The notes beneath the pieces were generated by a model. It searched no databases. It worked only from the letters and a program-made list of their open reading frames with translations, and was not told the DNA's origin. A stretch of 64,000 bases of DNA from Spirometra erinaceieuropaei (lineage: Eukaryota > Platyhelminthes > Cestoda > Diphyllobothriidea > Diphyllobothriidae): NCBI GenBank assembly GCA_902702965.1, contig CACRXP010000031.1:1894367-1958366 (forward strand). The letters run 5' to 3'. The position numbers and the translations under genes are program-made. Numbering within the stretch: the first letter of the stretch is position 1; each line of letters starts with the position of its first letter. This document shows, piece by piece, positions 1 to 12,013 of this stretch.

Positions 1-1800
1 TTAGGTTCAGGATTGGTGGATTTTACAATTAAATAAGATAGCCGATAAAATAAGTTGGATCAGCTGTGGCGGCGGGTGCTGTTACGGATCGCTGTTCGAT
101 TCTGCTGAGACTTCTGCTAAAATTATCCCCCTTCCCTCCCTGAGCACTGGGTGAAGTTCTAAAATGTGACCTCGGTTGTAGCAAAGTACGTGACCGTATG
201 TTCTTTCGAGGTAAAAAGAGTTTGTAATTATGCAATATTTAACGCCGGAATATCCTTGTGAACAACATGGATCGATAGGCCAATTGATGCTTCTTATTAA
301 GTGCACAACGTGGTTCATGTATATCGCAAAATCTTACGAAAGCCAGATTGCACTGCGAAATATGCCATTGAATTTAATGGGGACTGTACAGCTTGTTGTT
401 CTGAAAGCCTAAACGGAACGGGGAAAGTTGGCCAGGTTCAATACTATTCGGAAGCGGGTGGTACCCTCTCATCTAATATGCAATTTGAGAGAAAAACGCT
501 ATTTTCTGCATAATGCGTGCGAGCGAGGATGTTTCCGCGCACGCTTTTTTAAAAAAGTGCTTGGATTTACGTGGGTGTCAAAAATCATTAGCGCAAATCA
601 TGCTATCTTAGTAGTCGTCTTGCCATTTTCGAGGGCGACTGAGAAGACGCGCAATCAGTAGCTGACTCCCTGACGTGACCATCTTGACATGTACTGCGTT
701 ATAATCATTCTCGCAGCAACATGTGGAAAATCCCTTCTGACCGATGCTATATTTCAGAATTTCGGTTAATATTCCATGAGATACCCCTACTGCATTTAGT
801 ATGCTTAAGAAGAACGGGCATTCCGGTTTCCGAGGCGTAGACTGCGGAGGGTTACTTCGAGTTTTTTTTTCTACCGTCGTCCCTGCGTTCTCACGATGTA
901 GCTTCCACTTGCCTCCATCTGCAAGTCGTTCGAGTTTCTCTTTTTCGAGTGAAAAGCCCCTTGGAATGTCAGCCAGTGATAGCTGTCGCTCTCTTGTGCT
1001 TACGGACATTGAGACGACCTTCTCCGCCGACGATTTTGAACGACCGCTGCTGGTTCCTTTCACATGTTGCACTCAAGGACACCGCATAATCGGACCTTGT
1101 CACGTGCTCCAACTGCCGGTGCGCGTCCTTTAGGGGAACATCGATCTCCTCTCGGGTCACATGTGGCCTTTTCCCGTGGATGCCGTTTACAATCCTTCCT
1201 CCAAATGTGATCATGTGCACATAATTTTAATTCAATAAATCACTATTCATGACTCGTCTTCTCGATTAATTTAACTCACATCCCAATTTGATACTCACAA
1301 TAACCCGCCATAACAAATACCACAAAGCAGCTTATGCGCCTACGCATGATGTGCATTCTCTTTCGGCTTTCCTTTTTGACTAAACCAAAAGTCCAATATT
1401 TTCAGTCGGTTGGTTCGAGGGCAGCACGTGTTTGCCCTAGGGCCTTTTTGGTCTTCTGATCCTGTCGGGGCCGTTCTGCGATACGGGCTGTCTACAAGCG
1501 CTAGAGGGGTGCCTCGGTCAGGCCCTTGTTTACGTCGCCAGGTTGCCGGAACCTGCAGTGGTGTGGTAGGCACTGCCCACGAGGGGGGGGGGGCTGGGTT
1601 TCGAATTGGTAGGCCTGTTTTGCTGCTCTGCGCAGCACTCAGAATCTACAGACGGCGGCGTACGAATATTCCGTGGAGGTGATTTGCCCTCACGCCAGCA
1701 CAGACATTGGGCAAGGACCCAGACGCGTTTCGGCGGTTCTGTGCCCATTCATGGTGTGGCTACAGGGGATTAGTTTATTAATGGGACTCCCCGTCTCCCA
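1..1800. other. No recognisable gene
   Basis: Open frames here are short and overlap on both strands. The longest (608-1072, minus, 154 codons) shows no domain I recognise. A poly-G run lies near 1581-1591. I see no splice-flanked coding block or transposon ends. Confidence 0.5.
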
Positions 1801-3172
1801 CAGTAGGTGTGCTAACTCATGAAATGTTAACCGAAATTCTGAAAGGCGTTTTCGTCTACTTGGATAGGGTTGTAGTATTAACCACCGTGCAGCATCATCC
1901 CATAATCACTTACTTCAGGATGCCGGCTTTTGGACGCACTTCTTTCCGACCGTCTGCGAAAGCTACGCTCTGTGAAGAATGACTACTTTAGTAGCATGAG
2001 CTTTTCTCATTGATTTCTGATGCGCTTATAAATTCCAATGTAGTCCATCGAACACATGCATAACATATTTATTTTTTACGCATTTGGTAGAGAATTACGT
2101 CTTTGTCAAAGCTTATACTTAAAAGAAGAGTATAATTCGGTCTTAAAGAAGTTTCCCAACTCTCAAATCATTTTGAAGCCGACCCGCCGTTACACTTGCA
2201 TTCAGGGTTTCCAAACTACAAACTATATGTTTCCGGTCAACGGAACAGAAGACTATAAGGGGTTCATAAAATTTAGCAGTGAATTTGAGCCATATTGTAA
2301 AATTTACAATCAAGATTAGAAAATGCAGTGGCATGATATCCTATGAAAGTGCATTTCATGGCCCCAAAGGGTCTCATACTCGGGAACTTGTAAAAACCCA
2401 ATTGTACCCTTCCTTCGCGTATAAAATTCAAGGAAGTGATTTTTGGCTAGATCGCAGATGGTAGCCAGGCCCCGTATAACAGGTGGTAGGGGTTTGTTTA
2501 CTGGGGCTTTTTGTGGGGCTACATACTCACGTCTGACGCATTTGACTTACGTTTTACGTTTGAGGTTAAGATTAGGGTACCGGTTAATGGTTTCCGATTT
2601 TCGGGTTAGGGTCATGCCCTTAGGCATAAGTTTTCGGGTTACGGTTAGGGTTTCAGTTTACGATTAGGTTTCAGTACTACGGTAGGGTTTTACAGTTAGG
2701 GCTATGTCTAAGGGCTAAGGTTACGTTTACGATTTCGGTTAGGGTTAGGGTTGAAATTGCCGTCAGGGTTAACGGTTTACGTTTAAGGCTAAGATTAAGG
2801 TTAGGATTAGGGTTAAGGTCGCCGTCCGCTTCCCCATTTCTGGCTACCAACTGCGGTCTATCCTGATTTTCTACCAAATGAGTAGAAAATAAATATTTTA
2901 TCCATGTTTCCCATGAAATGTAATTAAATTTTTAGGGACATCGAAAATCAATGAGGAAAATGCATGCTACGAAAGTAGTCATTCTTTCAAAGTGTAGTCC
3001 TCGCAGACGGCCGGAAAGAACTTCATCCAAAAGCCGGCATCCCGAAGTAGGTGAATTATAACGGGTTTATGCTGCACGGTGATGAATATCACAACCCTAC
3101 TTATGTAATCTTTTCGATTCAACGACGCATTTCAGGATTTCGGCTTGCATTTAATGAGTTAACACATCTAAT
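1801..3172. mobile_element. PalTA palindromic MITE carrying a nested telomere-like element
   Basis: The left end begins CAGTAGGTGTGCTAACTCAT and the right end is its diverged reverse complement near 3140-3172. The two halves are inverted copies of the same roughly 480-bp sequence found at 14489-15481 and 24304-25293. The right half is interrupted at 2444-2864 by a different element. Removing that insert restores a MITE of about 950 bp. The right terminus is diverged, so the last few bases are approximate. There is no coding capacity. Confidence 0.8.
2444..2864. mobile_element. Telomere-like inverted-repeat element, copy T1
   Basis: The ends are imperfect inverted repeats of about 24 bp: left contains GATCGCAGATGGTAGCCAG and right reads CTGGCTACCAACTGCGG. 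The interior is a degenerate array of GGTTAG, GGTTAGGG and GGTTACG units. GATTTT flanks both sides (2438-2443 and 2865-2870), consistent with a 6-bp target duplication in the host MITE. T2 near 10941 shares the same non-telomeric left segment. Confidence 0.7.
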
Positions 3173-4269
3173 CTATGCACTTCCTACCTGTCAGCCGAGA
3201 CGTGACCTCGTTTTTCAGAGCTATGCATTTTGATTTCCTCAGAAGTCCTCGAGACGAGTCTTTTCAGTCCGGACCCTAGCAGATGCGTCATGGAAACGCA
3301 CGAAACTTGGTACAGCACTTCTCTGAACTTTTAGCTAGTAGTCGCGCTGAAAGTATGGAAAATCTATCTTAAGTATCGCACGGTCGTCCTCTATGGTGTG
3401 AACCCTAGAAAAACCATGGCAACAAACCATAAATCAGGTCAACGTTAATCAAAGCACGGGTCCCGCCTACGACGGCTACTGTGCCGATCGGCGCAACTTT
3501 GGATTACGCGACTCGACTTCAGGCGCCGTCTCCAGCCTACGCTCGAAATCAACGCAAACTTCCAGCGGTCGTTCCGTTTCCCTGGATAACGGAGTTTCCT
3601 CGGCCCTCAATGTCGTTGCTCTGAGACAGTATGCCTTCGGTTAATTCGCGGTTCACGTTCAGTATCACTTCATATTGTTGACATGGTCCCCTCCTTTCAA
3701 TTAAACCCCGAAAAACTGTGTCGACTAAACGCCATGGAAAGCTGAGCGGCAATAATTGGTTTTCCGTTTTCAGACGTCGATGGTGAGGATTCGGTCGCTG
3801 CGTGACTGCTCAGGAAAAAACACAAGCAGAGGAGCGGCCGAACGATTTGAAAAAAAGTTTGTTTTAAACGTCGCCTGGGAGTGGCGCTCAAAAACCAGGC
3901 CACATTTTGGGCAGAAGGACGGTCGCCCCGTTTCGTTCTTGAAGTTCGGCCCCGAGTCCTCGCGACAATTGACGTGCACGATCAACTTGTAGTCAACATA
4001 ACCGACCGTTGCCGATACGAACGAAAATACGAGTGCCAGGCTGCAGTTGGGAAGAAGTAGATACAATCACTGGGACAATAACTCTATTCGTCCGACGTTC
4101 TGGGCTCGTGCACGAACCCCTCATCAAAGGGAAAATTAGGTAGGAGATAATGCACGCACAAGAGGTTGCAGTATTTTTTCGATGCAGTCGCTCTGCCACC
4201 GAAAACATCAAAGTTAACGGCTCCCTCTTTCATCGCCCCTGGCGCAATAGTCACCGAGATTTAATCACT
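3173..4269. other. No recognisable gene
   Basis: Only short overlapping ORFs are seen, none with a domain I recognise. The segment lies between a MITE and the 3' side of a minus-strand PLE and may hold untranslated PLE sequence, but I cannot show that. Confidence 0.4.
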
Positions 4270-4429
4270 CGTGTTAGATGTTGGCGTGATCATTACTCTG
4301 CCGTTCGGGTCTACCGACCTTGACGCTGGGAACAGTGTTCGTCTGCACGCTCCTCCAGTGGCTAATTATGCTGCCCAGGCCTAGTTTTGACATCGCAGCA
4401 GGGCAGGTCATTACACTTGTCAGTAGACT

Positions 4430-4690
4430 AGCGGCCATTGAACCATGACTGAAGCAGCTCGCGGCTAATGTACTTGTCATCTCTCTTTGGTTCCTCGGCC
4501 CTGTCGGACTTGGATGTGTGCTCGGGTCTTGTCGAATGAGCTGCGACCTGGGAACTGGCGTCATTCCTTTGCACTGCTGCTGCTGCTGCTGCGTGCTCAG
4601 CCATCCGGGCCAGGACAATCTTGTAGTTCCTGCGAAGTAATTGCTCTGCCCGCAACTACATCAGATCCGATAGACGACTCCAGACGCACC
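4430..4690 (-). pseudogene. PLE1 GIY-YIG endonuclease domain
   Basis: The minus-strand reading gives GVVYRI, a stop, then CSCGQSNYFAGTTRL. In PLE endonucleases the same stretch has VVYRI, a Cys-x-Cys knuckle and a YVGET-type YIG half. After a frame change comes MAEHAAAAAAVQRNDASSQV and later ISRELLQSWFNG, both typical of the nuclease C-terminus. An in-frame stop and a damaged YIG half make it inactive. A CTG/CAG run at about 4575-4592 lengthens the alanine stretch after AEH. Confidence 0.8.
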
Positions 4691-4999
4691 CTGCCCTGGC
4701 AGTGGGTCCCTTGGTCGCACCACTTGGCCCCCAAAGGTTGCCCCCGGTTTGTGTGCAGCCTCAAGGCAATTGACGGTACAGATGCACCCTCAAAAGCTTG
4801 GGATTGGTGCCGTTCCGCCCCTCGTCTTGTTTGGGTTTGCATCAATTGATGAGATTGCGCGTGTAGCCTTTTGATCTGAACATCCCTTTACAATATTGCG
4901 TTTCGGCAGCCTCGTCATCCGGTCCACTGCAGTGCGTCTCCGCACGCCAATATGACGCTCTTACGCAACCGCATCTTTAGTCGATTGGGTGGTCGCTGT

Positions 5000-6010
5000 T
5001 GAAGTTCAGTACTTTCGTCGTATCTGCAGATTTCCTGAACACTTTGGTTCTTAGGCAGTCGCAGTCTTTGCAGCAAACTGGGACAACAAGAAAAACTAGC
5101 TGTTTGTCCTTCCTACATTGTGAATTGTATGTCCAGGAATACAGCGTTAAGATGTGCTTTGAATATCAGCACCTGATCCCATTCGATGGTGACAAAGGTA
5201 CAGTCGACATACCGCGCCCAGAATTTCGGTCTGAGATGTTGGAAGACCAGCGAATCGAACCGTTGGAGGACCACCTCTACCACGAGTTCCGAAACCGACG
5301 ATCCCTTTGGTATGCATTTTACCTGCTCTCAGATTGTTTTTTTCGTTGTGAGTGCACGTTCTGAGACGGAACTTGAGGAGCTGAAGGACTCGGAAATGTC
5401 CTCCATCGCGTTTGCTTACCGGGAGTGTTTCGATGGTCTCGACTTCCAGATCCTGGTGAATAGGAGTAAAAAAGGGCGTGACATCGCTTGGCTGGAGACT
5501 TACCCCTTCGAGTTTCTCCAATAATTGTGCTGACAAGCAGATCGTGGTGAATGGATCAGGGATTAGGGGGTTTGAGACGTCAAAACTGCCACTTTGAGAG
5601 ACCGTAACTTGGAGTACCATTGGGCGACATGATAGGTCGGGGCAGAGCGTCCTCGCGATGCGCCTTTGAGTCGGGCTGAGTCCATTTCATGGACTCCATG
5701 CGCCTGCCGATCGGCATCATTGCAACTGAGTTCTCCGTTGTCGACAGCGCCGCATTGGCCTTACGTGTCACCGTTTTTGCAAGACTGGCTCCGTATTGGA
5801 CAAAAGACTGGCGATCATCCAGGACGTTTTGGTCTTCTGAAGTTGGTTTGTTCTGTCCAAAGGGATGGTTAAACGTCCCTTGTTCGCGGGCACGATAACA
5901 ACTTCGATAGAAACGAACGGACAAGTTCCAGGAAGCATTTCGGAAAAAGATGCAATCACACTAACAAGGGATTTATTGGCCTGACGTTTTGGATTCTCAC
6001 CCGAATCCAT
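5000..6010 (-). pseudogene. PLE1 reverse transcriptase, frameshifted
   Basis: At least three minus-strand frames must be joined to follow the RT: 5768-6010, 5580-5924 and 5147-5620, then a further frame from about 5230 down. The catalytic box reads RYVDC where PLE RTs have RYVDD (codons at 5200-5211). The last catalytic aspartate is therefore lost. Upstream blocks remain readable, including DRQSFVQYGASLAKTVTR and RPIMSPNGTP. The reading stops in frame soon after FLDIQFTM. The frames that cross it are shadows. Confidence 0.8.
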
Positions 6011-6020
6011 AACCAGAAGC
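5977..6020 (-). ncRNA. Decayed hammerhead ribozyme, PLE1 upstream end
   Basis: The minus strand keeps the hairpin GGATTC/GAATCC and the AAACGTCAGG cleavage-side segment. The CUGAUGA core is changed to CTGGTTA and GAAA to AAAA. It matches the intact copy at 57662-57705 in order and spacing. It is unlikely to cleave. Confidence 0.6.
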
Positions 6021-6035
6021 GAGGATGGGCGATCG

Positions 6036-6078
6036 TCTCCAGTGATAGATTTGAGTGAGAATCCGGGACGTCAGGCCG
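6036..6078 (+). ncRNA. Decayed hammerhead ribozyme, inverted partner
   Basis: The plus strand reads AGTGATAGATTTGAGTGAGA, then ATCCGGGACGTCAGGCC, aligning to the hammerhead at 57662-57705 read in the opposite direction. Core positions are mutated. With 5977-6020 it forms a divergent pair about 15 bp apart. Confidence 0.5.
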
Positions 6079-6368
6079 TCTAACTTGCTCTAGCGATCGC
6101 AACTTCTGAGTACAAGCGATGTTTTTGTCTGTCTTGAGCCCTCCCCATGCGCAGCTTATGAGTCATAAGGAGAAACGACACTTAGTGTCGAATAAGGTTC
6201 TTCGTCTCTTCCACCGTTTCCGTCTGATTGAGAGGCAAGTCCCCTGATGCAGTCACGTCAGACTTGGTGTCAACTGTGTTGAATGAGGTTTCACGCTGTA
6301 ACACTTATTATCCCCGATCTCAATCAACAGCATGTGAACACACACGGTTCAGTGACCACATTTAGCTA

Positions 6369-7360
6369 TAGTGAGTGACCGATCTCATGAAATGTTGGCC
6401 GAAATTCTGAAATGCGTCCTCGACTAAGAATAATTACTTAGGCGCGGCTGTAATATTGATTATCTTACGACATAATCCCATTATATTTAGGACCCGGCAG
6501 GATGTTAGTTTTTGGATGCACTGCTTTTTAATCTCCCGTAGAAAGCGAACTGGTGCAAAAATGACTGTTTAAGTAGCAGGCATTTTTTGCATTGATTTTC
6601 GGTTGTCTTGCAAATTGAAGCACATCTTATAGAAACCACAAGCATAATATGTGTACTTTCAGTCATTTGATAGATCAGCACGTCTTCTTTATATTTTATA
6701 CCCGAAGAAGAAGTAAAATTAGATTTTTGAAAAGTTTCTAATAATGTGATTTTTTAAGACCGTGCAATGTTCATTCATACAGCATCGTAGCTGTCCGTTT
6801 ACCACGGCTCCTCATGAAATGCACAACATGGTCCTCATCCAGTGAAAAAATTTATGGACTGTATTTGGTGTCTTTTTGAAGGTATAAAAGAATCTGTGGT
6901 TTTCTTTACGCAGAGCGCATGCACCTTGTAGTCTGAAATCACTAAGCGCTAATGCAACGACAGTTCAGGCTTCAAATAATTCGGGTATTAAAACACTTTT
7001 TAAAACCTAATTAAAGTCCTTCTTCGGGTATAAAATATAAAGATTACGTGGTGTTCTATCAGATGACTGAAAGAAGGCATATTTTTGTTTTTGGTTTCTA
7101 CAAGATAGATTTGAATTTGTAAGACCATCGAAAATCAATGCGAAAAATGCCTGCAACGTAAGCAGCCATTTTTTACCGAGTTCGGTTTCTACGGGAGATT
7201 ATAAACCAGTGTATTCAAAAGCTAACATCCTACCGAGTCCTGAAAATTATGGGATTATGTCACAAGATAATCGGTACTACAACCGCGCCTAAGTAATCCT
7301 TCCCAATCGAAACGCATTTCAGAATTTCGACCAACATTTCATAAGATCAGTCACTCACTA
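6369..7360. mobile_element. PalTA palindromic MITE, near full length (992 bp)
   Basis: The left end TAGTGAGTGACCGATCTCAT mirrors the right end at 7340-7360, with TA on each side (6367-6368 and 7361-7362). The two halves are inverted copies around a centre near 6865, so the transcript would form one long hairpin. TA duplication and CAGT/TAGT ends fit the Tc1/mariner group. No transposase is present, so it must have been moved in trans. Confidence 0.85.
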
Positions 7361-7362
7361 TA

Positions 7363-9521
7363 CATCCAAAACTAACGTCGGTGGCTGGTGATGTCAAGCA
7401 GGCCGGAAACGGGCACTCGGACACGACCAATCCGACATCCTTCTCAGATGGAAAGTAAACAGAGGGAACTATGTTAATGGTAACTTTAACCTCATAAATG
7501 ACAACACATTTAGTATTGCGCCTGCGTCCGATCCCCAGGAAAAAGTTTTTTTTCTCTACGGGGTTTCACCCGTAGCATTATAAACATAGGACAGAATAAT
7601 GGTTGGAAAACCCAGAGAAATTCGAGAGGACTAACGCCCATGCACCTCCTGGCATTCTGTGACTTGCATAATGTCGTCAGAAGCCGCGTTCCTTTTATTA
7701 AAACCAACCCCCCGTCTGCCTTGTTAACAGGGGCAATTCGAAGAAGATATTTGACCACCCCACTAGACTCGAAAAGCGCATCGTGAGGTATCTCCCGATG
7801 CTTCGTTTCGGTGCTTTCGCAGCAAGGGCAGTCAATTGCGCGAAGTAAAGTTTCAACATCACACGCGAGACGACATTGTCGCAATCTGGATTCTTAATTG
7901 ATTGCTGTGCACTGTGGGACGCCCGACAAGCTTCGTAACCTCTGCGGCTGGAAAGTACACTACAACGAATGACGTAAAACATGAACGCTTGCAAGGCAAA
8001 TGCTTTCACCGCCATAATTCTGATTTTCACAGGGACCCTTACCCCCCCTATAAAGGTTGCCTTGTAGTCCCAGCATAGGTGACTTTCAATTCAACTGAGT
8101 TGAATTCAGCTAACCGGCAGACGTGGGCACTAGGACTAGAAAGATGTGCAGAAGTCGACTGCAGGGACTAAATTAGCTGTTCTGAACGCAAACGCCGGAT
8201 GAATGTTCAAGTAATTGGGTGCCTTCGAAAAGGACCCCGCTCCTATTTTCCTCATTTAGCGGCCGGAGTTTAATAATGGGGACAGAAAGAAGGCTCATCC
8301 CTTAGGCTTTCGTTTAGTTAGCCGTAGACAGTGAGACAAATTTAAGGAGCTGCGCTCGCTGTTCACATACTAGTCCTGTTTTGTATTTTTAGAGATTGGC
8401 TTCCGTCCCAGAATCTTTCGGAATGATCTTATAAGGATGTTGTTGAAGTTTTACTTCTGGATGCTGTCTTGCCCGAGTCTGCACCCGCTCATGCTGAATG
8501 ATTCTATGATCCTTCCACACCACCAATCAGATCGCATCTCATCTTTTCCATTATTTTTCGTAAGACTAAAATTGTCCTAAGGTTCACGACTAATAATGCC
8601 AATGTTGGACCATCCCCCATTGCGGCGCAGGGTCTCTTTTGAATCTCTAACGGTCGCTTCCTTTTTGTCGTGCGGTGATTGCTGCGTGAGTGTGGTAAAG
8701 GAGGAAAAACTACAACGATGCAATACCTTTTTGACAATGACTGAAAAGGGACATTAAACTCATCAACTATCATCATTAAGTGGTAAAAATAGTGTCCTGC
8801 TTTAAATGAGGACAATATGGAGGATTAAAATTTGTGATATCACAAAGTTCTTAGGTATTCATCTCTTTTGCTTATCAAAAATGTCCACGGTGTAAGTAAC
8901 CTCGGGCATAAACCACACCCTTGCCTCGAGGGCTTATTTGGACACTTCGGCCAGTTCGTCGTGATGTTGGGTGCACACCGTGCATGCAACGGAAGCTATC
9001 TAGCAAAGTATCTATACCTCAGCCCACCGTCTGCGTATTTTCTCTGTCGCCAGATTGAGTGGTTTTAAATGAGGGAGAAGTCTGTCGTTCTGCTCTGCTC
9101 ACTACAACTGGGCATTTTACTGATCGACACACAACAAAGTGCTAACTACGACATTTAGAATATACCTGCGTAAATGACGCTCCAAGGAGAGGTTCGACCA
9201 ATCTGGTCTGTGAGATCTACACGCAGCCTATTTGGTGGGGAGGGGGGGGGTGGGTAGCGTGCTGGGCTGACAGGTGTTTACTCCTGCCTTCGAATCAGCG
9301 ACCGGATACGGACTACTGTGTTTTCGCTTCAGTAAAATGTAGGCGAGGCAAATGCTGTGAACTTTGAACAAGTAAATTAAAGTCCCGAAAAACGTTAAGG
9401 TAAGTCCCAGTTCCCTGTAAGAGAGGGCTCAAAGTCCACTAGAAAATTCAGAAAGGGAGACGTGTGACATTTTCATTTGATTGTGTACTGCAGTAAAGGC
9501 CTTGTGGTCGTGATTGCAATG
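7363..9521. other. No recognisable gene
   Basis: The longest frames (7510-7884 and 7698-8030, minus) overlap each other and show no domain I recognise. A poly-G tract sits near 9239-9250. I find no splice-flanked coding block. Confidence 0.45.
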
Positions 9522-10880
9522 CAATGACCGATCTCATGAAATGATAACCAAAATTCCAAAATACGTTCTCGATTAGGAAGGATTATTTAGACGGATTTTT
9601 CATGTTAACTATCTTGTGGTATAATCCTATGACACTCCCGACAGGTCAGGGTGTTGAGTTTTGAATTCTTTTTTCTCCGTCGCCTTCTACGACTGGACCC
9701 GATAAAAATGATTGCAATTTTCATCATATTTCTATGCTCTCGTAAATTCAAAATATGGCAACGGTTTAGAGAAGGACCCCACTTAACTGCCAATAGACTG
9801 TGGATCGCGCCGTACGTGACTTATGGTATACGAAGATGTATGGGTGGGGCAGCACGCTAGGCAGTAAGCTGACAAAATGAAAGAAAACACAAAAATTGCC
9901 CTAATTTATGCCGAAAGTCTTATCCTATGCTATTGTACGACAGCGGAAATGAGAGTAGTAATTAAACAATAGACGAAGTGCAAATCTCAAAAATACCGGA
10001 TTTTGAGTTAAGGTGTGAGGTCGTGGGTAGTAATCGTTGTTGGCAGTGTAGTTTCTGCAACAGCCTGCAAATGTATGCCAAGATAAACTCCATATGAAAC
10101 GATCCACAGTCTATTGACAGTTAAGTGGGGTCCTTCTCTATGCCGTTGCCAAAAATATTTTGCAGAAGACACACAAAAATATTTTTCTTACATTCATTTG
10201 GTTACCAGTCATCCCGTTTTTAAATTTAACACCCGGAGAAAGGATAGCATTCGGTTTTAGAAACTTTCCAATTACGAGATTTTTTAAGACTGTCCAATGT
10301 CCATTAAAATGGCATCGCATGTGCATACTTTATAATGCTCCTCGTTAAGTGCACAAAATAGTCCACATATGGTGCAACATTTTATGAGGACCATGTTGTA
10401 TTTTCTTAATGGCATAAAGGAACGTCTGTTTTTCTTCAACGGAAGGTGAATAACCAGTAGACTGAAAAACCTGAACGAAGCCACAGGGACAGATCGAATT
10501 CAAAATAAGTTAGAAAATAAAAAGTCAAAACTATAAGATACTCTTTCTTCGAGTAAAAATTTGATGAAGACTTTACTTGCTACCAAGTGTTTAAAAGAAT
10601 GAATATTCCTACGTTGCTTTTTCTGTAAAACTTTCTTTATTGCACAAGGGTGTTGGAAATTGTTAGAGAAAATACATGCCCTTTCGCAATCATTTTCACT
10701 GATTGCGATGCATGCAGGCGGCCGAGAGGAATGCTATTCAAAAACCAACATTCTGCCGTGCTTGAAATATCACGAAATTGTGCCGCAAGATGATCACTAT
10801 TACAGCCCCACTTAAGTAAATCCTCCTAAATAAAAACGCATTTCAGAATTTGGTTTAGTATTTAGTGAGATCTGTCACTG
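9522..10880. mobile_element. PalTA MITE with nested 394-bp Merlin-type MITE
   Basis: The left end CAATGACCGATCTCATGAAA pairs with the inverted right end at about 10855-10880. Removing the nested element at 9757-10150 leaves about 965 bp, the usual family length. Flanking TA is not clear here, unlike most copies. Confidence 0.7.
9757..10150. mobile_element. 394-bp Merlin-type MITE, copy 1
   Basis: It starts GGCAACGGTTTAGAGAAGGA and ends in the inverted complement CCTTCTCTATGCCGTTGCC, with about 60 bp of terminal inverted repeat. The flanks CAAAATAT (9749-9756) and AAAAATAT (10151-10158) match at 7 of 8 positions. The second copy at 62148-62541 is also exactly 394 bp. GG-starting ends with 8-bp duplications fit Merlin. 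There is no transposase. Confidence 0.8.
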
Positions 10881-10940
10881 AATGTATGTTTTACCGCAGC
10901 TTGACGTGAAAGCAAAGTGTATCTGCAATAGAATTAGGGT

Positions 10941-11338
10941 AAATCGCAGTTGGTAGCAAGGCCCCGTATTACAGGTGACTGGGGGGGGGGGGGGCTGTTT
11001 ACTGGGGCTATTTTGTGGGGCTCCATAATCACATATAACTCATTTGGCTTTCGTTTTGCGACCGAGGTTAGGATTAGGGTACAAGTTAATGATTACCGAT
11101 TTTCGTGTTAAGGTTATGCCTTTAGACTTAGGTTTTGGGGTTACGGTTAGGGTTTGAGAGTACAATTAGGTTTCAGAATTACGGTTAGGTTTTTCAGTTA
11201 CGGCTCTGTCTAAGGGCTACGGTTACGTTTAAGATTTCGGTTAGAATTAGGGTTAGGGTTGCCGTTAGGGTTGACGGTTAACGTTTAAGGTTAAGGTTAG
11301 GGTCAAGGTTAGGATTAGGGTTAAGGTCGCCGTCCGCT
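10941..11338. mobile_element. Telomere-like inverted-repeat element, copy T2, truncated
   Basis: It begins ATCGCAGTTGGTAGCAAGGC and follows T1 through the unique segment (GGCCCCGTAT, TTTGTGGGGCT), then into GGTTAG/GGTTAGGG-type repeats. It stops at GCCGTCCGCTTC, 20-30 bp before the right inverted end seen in T1, and abuts PalTA sequence. A 14-base poly-G tract near 10981-10994 replaces a shorter G-rich stretch in T1. Confidence 0.65.
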
Positions 11339-11342
11339 TCAG

Positions 11343-12013
11343 GACGTCCTGAAGGATGTCGGCTTTTGAATACACTTTTTCCCGACATCCTGTATAAACT
11401 GCACTTAGCGAAAAATGACGACTTAAGAAGCACGCATTTTTCACAATGATTTTCAGTGGGCTTATAAATTCAGACATATTTTATGGAAAACACGAATAAA
11501 ATATGCTCTATTTTAATAGGTTGGTAGAAAATCCCGTTGTCTTCGCATTTTATTCCCGAAGAATGAATATATTTCTATTTTGAAAAAGTCTTCCATTTTC
11601 CCAATAATTCGAAGTTTGATCAACCATTGCGTCATCATTTAGCGATTTCAGCCTACAAGGCGCATGCTTTCCGCGTAAGGAACATCACATATTTGTCTAT
11701 GCCTTTGAGAATATACCACACAGAGTTCGCTAAATTGCGCAATAGATGCGGACTATGTTGTACATTTCATGAGAAGCATTGGTAAACGCACAGGTAGCAT
11801 GCTGTATGAATGAACATCGCACGGTCTTAAAAATTTCACAATGACAATTTTTTAAACACAAAGATAAACATACTTAGGGAAAAAATGTGAAGACAATGTA
11901 CAACATAGTCCGCATCTATTGCGAAATTCAACGAAATCCTTGGGGTATATTCTCAGAGGCATAGACAAGAATATGATGTTCATTACGCGGAAAGCATGCG
12001 GCTTGTGGGCTGC
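11343..12013. mobile_element. PalTA MITE fragment
   Basis: The sequence from GATGTCGGCTTTTGAATACA resembles the interior of PalTA. It folds back near 11865, since TGTACAACATAGTCCGCATC returns in inverted form. Both ends are missing: left at T2, right at the foldback starting near 12014. Confidence 0.6.

Larger units (their letters stand above)
4270..6010 (-). mobile_element. Penelope-like element 1, decayed, RT plus GIY-YIG endonuclease
   Basis: Read on the minus strand, successive frames give the PLE order. An N-terminal RT segment with VPANKGR and LDRTN comes first (about 5900 downwards), then a fingers/palm region with LPRPI and GTPSYGLSKW (about 5600-5680). Next is a segment with SLQPSDVTPFFTPI (about 5480-5510), the catalytic loop (5200-5211) and a C-terminal GIY-YIG nuclease (about 4430-4690). 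Frame changes occur near 5900 and 5600 and again before the catalytic loop, and stops follow, so it is not functional. A decayed hammerhead lies just upstream (5977-6020), as expected for a PLE terminal repeat. Family assignment comes from recognising conserved PLE segments. Confidence 0.85.

Noticed and set aside
608..1072. 154-codon minus ORF as a gene
   Set aside because: Low-complexity composition, no domain, and open frames on the opposite strand over the same bases.
9239..9300. tRNA-like unit near the poly-G tract
   Set aside because: Only a weak B-box-like CTTCGAATC is present; there is no A-box and no match to either SINE family.
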